From an uncultured Chitinophagaceae bacterium (GTDB lineage: Bacteria > Bacteroidota > Bacteroidia > Chitinophagales > Chitinophagaceae), in contig CAISCV010000263.1 in assembly GCA_903883945.1 (NCBI GenBank), positions 1-36,859 of the forward strand: a DNA stretch of 36,859 nucleotides, read 5' to 3'. The notes below the pieces were generated by a model, which made no database searches, was not told the DNA's origin, and saw only the letters and a list, made by a program, of their open reading frames with translations. Positions within the stretch are counted from its first letter, which is position 1, and the number at the start of each line of letters is the position of its first letter. This document shows, piece after piece, positions 33,053 through 36,859 of the stretch. The position numbers and the translations under genes were made by a program.

Positions 33053-33598
33053 ATGTCAATAGATATGAAAGATAAAGGTGTAGAACCACTTATAACTATT
33101 AATATAAATGGCAAGTATGTATTAGGAGTTTATCAAGGGAAGCTTTCTAAATATGATCTGCTATTAAAATATAAACAAAAAGATACAAGTAAACGCTCTG
33201 GTTGGACAAGAATTAGGACACCAAAACATATTCATTGGGCAGTTGATGCAATAATAAAAATGCACTATGAGAAAACAGAGACAACTAGGTTTATTGAGTT
33301 TCTAATTGATGAATGGGATAAAAATATAAAACCCATAAATACAGAAGCAGAAAGGACTGCTCTGTTAGATATAAATAAACTGATAATAGAAGTTAATAAT
33401 GAAGCGTTAAAATATCCTAAACTAGCGAATAAAGGTGAGTATAGCATTAAATTTTTATACTTAATAGCAAAGCTTTTAATGATTCAAGAAAAAACAAATT
33501 ATTCTACTGCTTTTATGTTTAGAGATTTACTTGTTGCATTAAAAGAGAATAAAGACATATTTAAAATAGTTAGTACTGCAACTCATAATGGAAGATAG
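33053..33598 (+). CDS. Unknown protein paired with the DGQHR gene
   Basis: A 181-residue protein that I do not recognise. Visible features: an N-terminal strand region (ITININGKYVLGVYQGKLSKYDLLLKY-like), a conserved-looking basic/aromatic segment SGWTRIRTPKHIHWAVDAII, and a mainly helical C-terminal half (RFIEFLIDEWDKN..., YSIKFLYLIAKLLMIQ). No signal peptide or membrane helix. It begins 20 bases after the DGQHR gene and ends 19 before dpnA; its low G+C matches the DGQHR gene rather than dpnA. It is probably a functional partner of the DGQHR protein. Confidence 0.7.
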   Translation: MSIDMKDKGVEPLITININGKYVLGVYQGKLSKYDLLLKYKQKDTSKRSGWTRIRTPKHIHWAVDAIIKMHYEKTETTRFIEFLIDEWDKNIKPINTEAERTALLDINKLIIEVNNEALKYPKLANKGEYSIKFLYLIAKLLMIQEKTNYSTAFMFRDLLVALKENKDIFKIVSTATHNGR

Positions 33599-33617
33599 TA
33601 AATATGAAAAAAAATAA

Positions 33618-34493
33618 ATGAATCCATACTTCAAATCAACCGACAATAATTTTCATTTACTTCAAGGTGATACAATAGAACTACTACCTCAATTTGAGCA
33701 TAAGTTTGATATGGTCTTTGCCGATCCGCCTTATTTTCTTTCCAACAATGGGTTGTCCATACAAAGTGGTCAGATAGTAAGTGTAAACAAAGGCGATTGG
33801 GATAAGTCGCACGGCTTTACATCGGACAATGAATTTAACCGCAACTGGCTTTCGGCAGTACGTAATAAGATGAAAGAAAACGGCACTATTTGGATTAGCG
33901 GCACTCACCACAACATCTTTAGCATTGGACAAATGCTTTCAAAATTAGATTTTAAGATACTCAATGTAATCACTTGGCAAAAGACTAATCCCCCACCAAA
34001 CTTCTCTTGTAGGTTCTTTACCCATTCCACCGAGCAGATAATTTGGGCAAGAAAATGTGAGAAAGTACCTCATTACTACAACTACGAGTTGATGAAGGAA
34101 CTAAACGAAGGCAAACAAATGAAAGATGTGTGGGCAATGCCCGCCATTGCCCCTTGGGAAAAGAAGTGTGGTAAACACCCTACCCAAAAACCCTTAGCTG
34201 TTTTAACGCGTTGCATATTAGCATCTACCCAGCCCAATGCATGGATATTAGACCCATTTACAGGTAGCAGCACCACTGGAATAGCAGCTAACTTATTGGG
34301 TAGGCGTTTCTTGGGGATAGACAAAGAAGAAGACTTTTTGAAAATTAGTATTGCACGCAAGCACGAAATAGAAAACAACAGCACCGCCGCATTATTTAAG
34401 CAAAAGCTAAACGGCTTTAAATCGAAGAATCAATTAGAGTTGTATTTGGCGAATGAGCCAAAAGCGGAATATGGGAAGGAATTGGAGTTTTAA
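33618..34493 (+). CDS. dpnA: DpnA-type DNA adenine methyltransferase, beta class
   Basis: A 291-residue N6-adenine methyltransferase. Catalytic motif DPPY is at 36-39 (FDMVFADPPYFLSNNG); the target-recognition region (SCRFFTHSTEQIIWARK, WAMPAIAPWEKKCGKHPTQK) follows; the SAM-binding FxGxG-like motif is near the C-terminus (WILDPFTGSSTTGIAANLLG). DPPY first defines the beta class, as in DpnA of the DpnII system. In Streptococcus pneumoniae DpnA also methylates single-stranded GATC and protects DNA taken up by transformation. A 5-codon frame (ATG at 33604, TGA at 33619-33621) overlaps the start codon. It is richer in G+C than the two genes before it and closes the operon. Confidence 0.92.
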   Translation: MNPYFKSTDNNFHLLQGDTIELLPQFEHKFDMVFADPPYFLSNNGLSIQSGQIVSVNKGDWDKSHGFTSDNEFNRNWLSAVRNKMKENGTIWISGTHHNIFSIGQMLSKLDFKILNVITWQKTNPPPNFSCRFFTHSTEQIIWARKCEKVPHYYNYELMKELNEGKQMKDVWAMPAIAPWEKKCGKHPTQKPLAVLTRCILASTQPNAWILDPFTGSSTTGIAANLLGRRFLGIDKEEDFLKISIARKHEIENNSTAALFKQKLNGFKSKNQLELYLANEPKAEYGKELEF

Positions 34494-34515
34494 ACACTAA
34501 ATAATATCGAGCCTT

Positions 34516-34590
34516 ATATATCGTACCTACCGCACTTTACCACTTTTTGTATTTATCTATTTCTACCAATATATCGTGGCTAACGGCACT
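34516..34590. repeat. REP-like hairpin pair (same family as 6578-6991)
   Basis: TATATATCGTACCTACCGCAC, then a spacer with CTATTTCTACCAATATATCG and TGGCTAACGGCACT. Read on the minus strand this gives AGTGCC-GTTA-GCCAC then GATATATTGGTAGAAA. It matches the GATATATTGG and ATTGGTAGAAA trailers of the hairpins in the 6.6-7.0 kb block. Confidence 0.6.
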
Positions 34591-34625
34591 GTTTTAATGT
34601 TACTGATAGTTAAGCGGCATCTTTC

Positions 34626-34735
34626 CATCTAGCTCATGAATATATACTTTAAAGTACTGATCGAAAATCGGGGTCTAGCCCATCTAGCTCCTGAATGTAT
34701 TCAGTAAAATACTGTTCAAAAATCAGTTTCTAGCG
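34626..34735. repeat. Tandem duplication of a 55-base unit
   Basis: Unit 1 (34626-34680) and unit 2 (34681-34735) are directly adjacent. Both start CATCTAGCTC-TGAAT, contain A-GTA-AAAATACTG / AAAGTACTG with AAAATC, and end TCTAGC. Roughly three quarters of positions match by eye. Confidence 0.7.
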
Positions 34736-34787
34736 CATGAATCCCTTCATGTGCTTGCCGTTACTAATCCCCAAAAGTTCACAAATC

Positions 34788-35091
34788 TACCCACACACCC
34801 AATAAATTCTACAAAAAGGAATCTTCTCAAGGAATAGTTTTTATTGGACACTCCTTTTTACTCCGTAAAGATGCAATATATTCCCCATTCAATTAAACAT
34901 ACAACCAAAACCCCGTAGAAATACGGGGAAAAGTGGGGTAAAGGGGCGTAAAATTGCCTCTTTTATGTTTTGGCTTACATGGATTATTAACATAGAATTC
35001 ATTTAGAAGACTCTTAAAATAGAATGCCTGAATGGGGGAAATATATTTTCACCTTCTAATTTGACTGTTTTATGTAGATTTGGAAAATAAA
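34788..35091 (+). repeat. Leader direct repeat L1 (~305 bases)
   Basis: It begins ACCCACACACCC, runs through CAAAAAGGAATCTTCTCAA, TTTTTACTCCGTAAAGATGC, the hairpin CCCCGTA-GAAA-TACGGGG, TTGCCTCTTTTATGTTTTGG and GAATTCATTTAG, and ends TTCTAATTTGACTGTTTTAT-GTAGATTTGGAAAATAAA. A near-identical copy is at 35716-36024. Both copies end 10-12 bases before the start of an antitoxin gene. Confidence 0.85.
35075..35082 (+). promoter_or_regulatory. Bacteroidota-type -7 promoter element
   Basis: TAGATTTG matches the -7 consensus TAnnTTTG used by the phylum's primary sigma factor, 18 bases before the antitoxin ATG. A -33 motif is not clear. The same element is conserved at 36009-36016 in the second leader. 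Confidence 0.5.
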
Positions 35092-35100
35092 ATATTTATA

Positions 35101-35310
35101 ATGGATAATCTTATTTATCAGATAGAAATAAAAAAAGAATATGCCGCTGCTATTATTGAAGACCTGAAATTGATGGATGCCATTGAAATATTGGAACCAC
35201 CAATACCTAAATGGCAGCAAGAAGAAACCTTAAAAAGGTTGGATGCATACCAATCGAACCCCACAATTGGAGTGGATGAAGAAACATTCTTCAAGGCATT
35301 AGAAAGATAA
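35101..35310 (+). CDS. RelB-like addiction module antitoxin
   Basis: A 69-residue protein from the ATG at 35101 (MDNLIYQIEIKKEYAAAIIE); an upstream TTG at 35080 is part of the promoter element and rejected. The helical N-terminus (EYAAAIIEDLKLMDAIEIL) is followed by the conserved WQQEETLKRLDAYQSNP and DEETFFKAL, typical of small antitoxins partnered with ParE/RelE toxins. The partner reading frame follows two bases later but carries a nonsense codon. Preceded by leader L1 with its promoter. Confidence 0.78.
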   Translation: MDNLIYQIEIKKEYAAAIIEDLKLMDAIEILEPPIPKWQQEETLKRLDAYQSNPTIGVDEETFFKALER

Positions 35311-35311
35311 A

Positions 35312-35605
35312 TTGAAAAAATATAAAATTATTTTCCTGTTTGATGCCTTACAAGATTTGGAATCAGCCAAAAAATGGTATTAGAAACAACAAATAGGACT
35401 CGGTAAGAGGCTAGTGGCAGATGTGAAATTAAGTATCTCAGATTTAAGTCAGAATCCTTTTATAGGTTCAATAAAATATTTTAAAATAAGGACTATTTCA
35501 TGTTCCAAGTTTCCTTACGCTATTCACTATTTTATAGATGAATTAACAAGCGTCGTAGTTATTATCTCCCTATTCCATTTGCATCGAAAACCATTCTGGG
35601 AGTAA
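35312..35605 (+). pseudogene. ParE/RelE-type toxin gene with in-frame TAG
   Basis: Reading from 35312 (TTG start): LKKYKIIFLFDALQDLESAK then KWY, a TAG stop at 35381-35383, then KQQIGLGKRLVADVKLSISD, LSQNPFIGSIKYFKIRTISC, FPYAIHYFIDE and VVIISLFHLHRKPFWE to the stop at 35605. This is the full ParE/RelE-like layout (KWYKQQ...GLGKR, FPYAIHY, LFHLHRKP). Only the one stop breaks it (TAG where GAG or CAG would be usual). A TTG start replaces the usual ATG. A read-through or re-start product cannot be excluded. Confidence 0.82.
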
Positions 35606-35715
35606 TGAAAGGTTATCATAGAAGTAATAGCATCAAGGGCTGCTCTCCGCTACTCCACCCCACTCGCTACCATCTACAAGGACTACCCCTTCACCTGTTG
35701 TGTGGCTTTACTTAA

Positions 35716-36024
35716 ACCTACCCACACACCCAACAAATTTCACAAAAAGGAATCTTCTCAAATAATAGTTCTCGTTGGGCACACCTTTTTACTCCGTAAA
35801 GATGCAATATATCCCCCATTCAATTAAACAAAAACATAAAACCCCGTAGAAATACGGGGAAAAGTGGGGTAGCGGGGCATAAAATTGCCTCTTTTGTGTT
35901 TTGGCTTACATGGATGATCAACTTAGAATTCATTTAGTAGACTCTTACAATAAAATGCCTGAATAGGGGGGGAAATATATTTTCAACTTCTAATTTGACT
36001 GTTTTATGTAGATTTGGAAAATAA
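35716..36024 (+). repeat. Leader direct repeat L2 (~309 bases)
   Basis: The second copy of 34788-35091, roughly 88-90 percent identical by eye, with the same CCCCGTA-GAAA-TACGGGG hairpin, the same GAATTCATTTAG segment and the identical end GACTGTTTTATGTAGATTTG. It lies upstream of a different type of toxin-antitoxin pair from L1. Confidence 0.85.
36009..36016 (+). promoter_or_regulatory. Bacteroidota-type -7 promoter element in L2
   Basis: TAGATTTG, identical in sequence and context to 35075-35082, 19 bases before the VapB-like ATG. Confidence 0.5.
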
Positions 36025-36035
36025 ATTTATCGGTT

Positions 36036-36260
36036 ATGTATGCTGAAGCAAGAAAACTACAAGTAATAGAAGAAATTATAAAAATAGAAAATGATTCTAT
36101 TTTAGATGAAGTAGAGGCTATCATCAAAAATAAATCGATTGAAGTTAAGAAGAATGGATTTAAGGACTTTTTAGGAATCTGGACTGAAAAAGAAGCTGAA
36201 GAAATTAAACATACCATTGAAGAAAGTTGCGCTAAAATAAATCCTAATGACTGGAAATAA
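36036..36260 (+). CDS. VapB-like antitoxin
   Basis: A 74-residue protein (MYAEARKLQVIEEIIKIEND...) with an N-terminal helical segment (VIEEIIKIENDSILDEVEAII) of the type seen in small Bacteroidota antitoxins and a C-terminal part with FKDFLGIWTEKEAEEIKHTI. The last 14 bases overlap the start of the VapC-like gene in another frame. Antitoxin role is inferred from order, size and overlap with a clear PIN toxin. Confidence 0.8.
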   Translation: MYAEARKLQVIEEIIKIENDSILDEVEAIIKNKSIEVKKNGFKDFLGIWTEKEAEEIKHTIEESCAKINPNDWK

Positions 36261-36648
36261 ATTAATTCTTGATACAAACATTGTTATAGAATTATTTAGA
36301 GGAAACAAAAAAGTGCTTTCTGTTTTAAGCAATTATGATGTCATTTATTTACCCATCACAGTTTTAGGAGAACTCTATTTGGGTGCTTATCGTTCACTTA
36401 ACATCCAAAAGAAACTGGAAGAAATAAAGCGTTTCGTAAAATCTTGTAGCATTTTAGACTCGGATACCAATACTGCAGATAATTATGGCGCAATTAAGTC
36501 AAGACTTCTAAATATCGGAAAACCATTGCCAGAAAATGATATTTGGATTGCAGCAATTTCCATTCAGTATGATTTGCCTTTATATACATTGGATAATCAT
36601 TTTAATGAAATTGAAGGAATTAGATTATTTGAATATCTTTCTGATTAG
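36247..36648 (+). CDS. vapC: VapC-like PIN domain toxin
   Basis: A 133-residue PIN ribonuclease of the classical VapC type: Asp9 (LILDTNIVIELFRGN), Glu42 (TVLGELYLGAYRS), Asp97 (PLPENDIWIAAISIQYDLPL) and Asp115 (TLDNHFNEI) all in place. The PENDIWIAA and LYTLDNHF signatures are typical of VapC toxins that cleave initiator tRNA or the sarcin-ricin loop, but the target here is not predictable. Complete, with its antitoxin upstream; driven by the leader L2 promoter. The only one of the two right-hand modules with an intact toxin. Confidence 0.92.
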   Translation: MTGNKLILDTNIVIELFRGNKKVLSVLSNYDVIYLPITVLGELYLGAYRSLNIQKKLEEIKRFVKSCSILDSDTNTADNYGAIKSRLLNIGKPLPENDIWIAAISIQYDLPLYTLDNHFNEIEGIRLFEYLSD

Positions 36649-36704
36649 CACCTACCAAACAATACCTCTCTGGCGCATGTATGTCTTAGTCTAATCCCCA
36701 TCAA

Positions 36705-36757
36705 GCGCAAGTATCCCATTCTATGCTTGCCGTTACCAATCCCCAAAAGTTCACAAA
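36705..36757. repeat. Third partial copy of the right-flank repeat
   Basis: GCGCAAGTATCCCATTC then TATGCTTGCCGTTACCAATC and CCCAAAAGTTCACAAACCT match 34732-34786 (GCGCATGAATCCCTTCA, TGTGCTTGCCGTTACTAATC). The match stops where leader L1 would begin, so it marks the right border of the last toxin-antitoxin unit. On the minus strand it reads GATTGGTAACGG, like the left part of type-B repeats. Confidence 0.65.
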
Positions 36758-36859
36758 CCTTCCCCCCGCACAAGCAACCAAAATTTGTGTTTGGAAACCA
36801 CAAATATCAAAATACTTAGTAAAACACGTGTTTATACGTCCCTAACAAAATCGGATGAC

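Larger units (their letters stand above)
34494..35100. other. Repeat-rich intergenic region after the restriction operon
   Basis: About 600 bases without a gene. From left to right: a REP-like hairpin pair (34516-34590); two tandem 55-base units (34626-34735); a small palindrome CATGAA-TCCC-TTCATG next to TGCTTGCCGTTACTAATCCC (to about 34785); and leader copy L1 (34788-35091), which ends in the promoter of the next gene. Confidence 0.7.
35606..36035. other. Intergenic region with GC-rich patch and leader L2
   Basis: About 430 bases without a gene. 35630-35700 is a markedly GC-rich patch (GGGCTGCTCTCCGCTACTCC and following) of unknown origin; 35716-36024 is the second leader copy. Confidence 0.65.

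Overview
The window looks like a chromosomal segment of a low-G+C member of the Bacteroidota, most likely Chitinophagaceae-like. The phylum is supported by three secreted proteins with Type IX secretion (T9SS) C-terminal domains, a small PID-CTERM-like protein, starts without Shine-Dalgarno sequences, a TAnnTTTG-type promoter element and a 7TM-DISM sensor kinase. The family-level placement is inference. The left edge cuts an IS982-type transposase.

Left and centre (about 0.9 to 23.3 kb) hold a largely ordinary gene set. In order: a PAS-LuxR regulator; a 1177-aa NHL-repeat T9SS protein followed by a PID-CTERM-like peptide; a coiled-coil/PD-(D/E)XK protein; a convergent inverted-repeat block; a LuxR-type response regulator with its 7TM histidine kinase; an M23 peptidase; alaS; an M3 peptidase; two more T9SS cargo proteins; a membrane protein of unknown function; a YtxH-like protein; and a Sua5/TsaC-type threonylcarbamoyl-AMP synthase.

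Right (about 23.5 to 36.7 kb) is an accessory island of defence and addiction genes. From 24 to 29 kb it holds one clan-AA protease, two HepT/MntA modules (one toxin frameshifted), a second coiled-coil/PD-(D/E)XK protein, and two PIN toxin-antitoxin pairs. Nearly every gene or gene pair is separated from the next by a copy of the same composite palindromic repeat, at roughly 0.9-kb intervals, so the region reads like a repeat-delimited cassette array with no recognisable recombinase in the window.

Next comes a DpnII-type restriction-modification operon (28.9 to 34.5 kb): an alpha-class GATC adenine methylase, a DpnII endonuclease and a DpnA-type beta-class methylase. Two A+T-rich extra genes sit inside the operon: a 763-aa protein joining a PD-(D/E)XK-like domain to a DGQHR (DndB-like) domain, and a 181-aa protein I do not recognise. 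By hand count the window contains only 26 GATC sites, several-fold below expectation, which fits long-term GATC restriction. The last 2.2 kb holds two unrelated toxin-antitoxin modules (one with a nonsense-broken toxin), each preceded by a near-identical ~305-bp leader ending in the promoter.

The strongest candidates for something undescribed are the repeat-delimited toxin-antitoxin array, the DGQHR/unknown pair embedded in a DpnII operon, and the duplicated promoter-bearing leaders.
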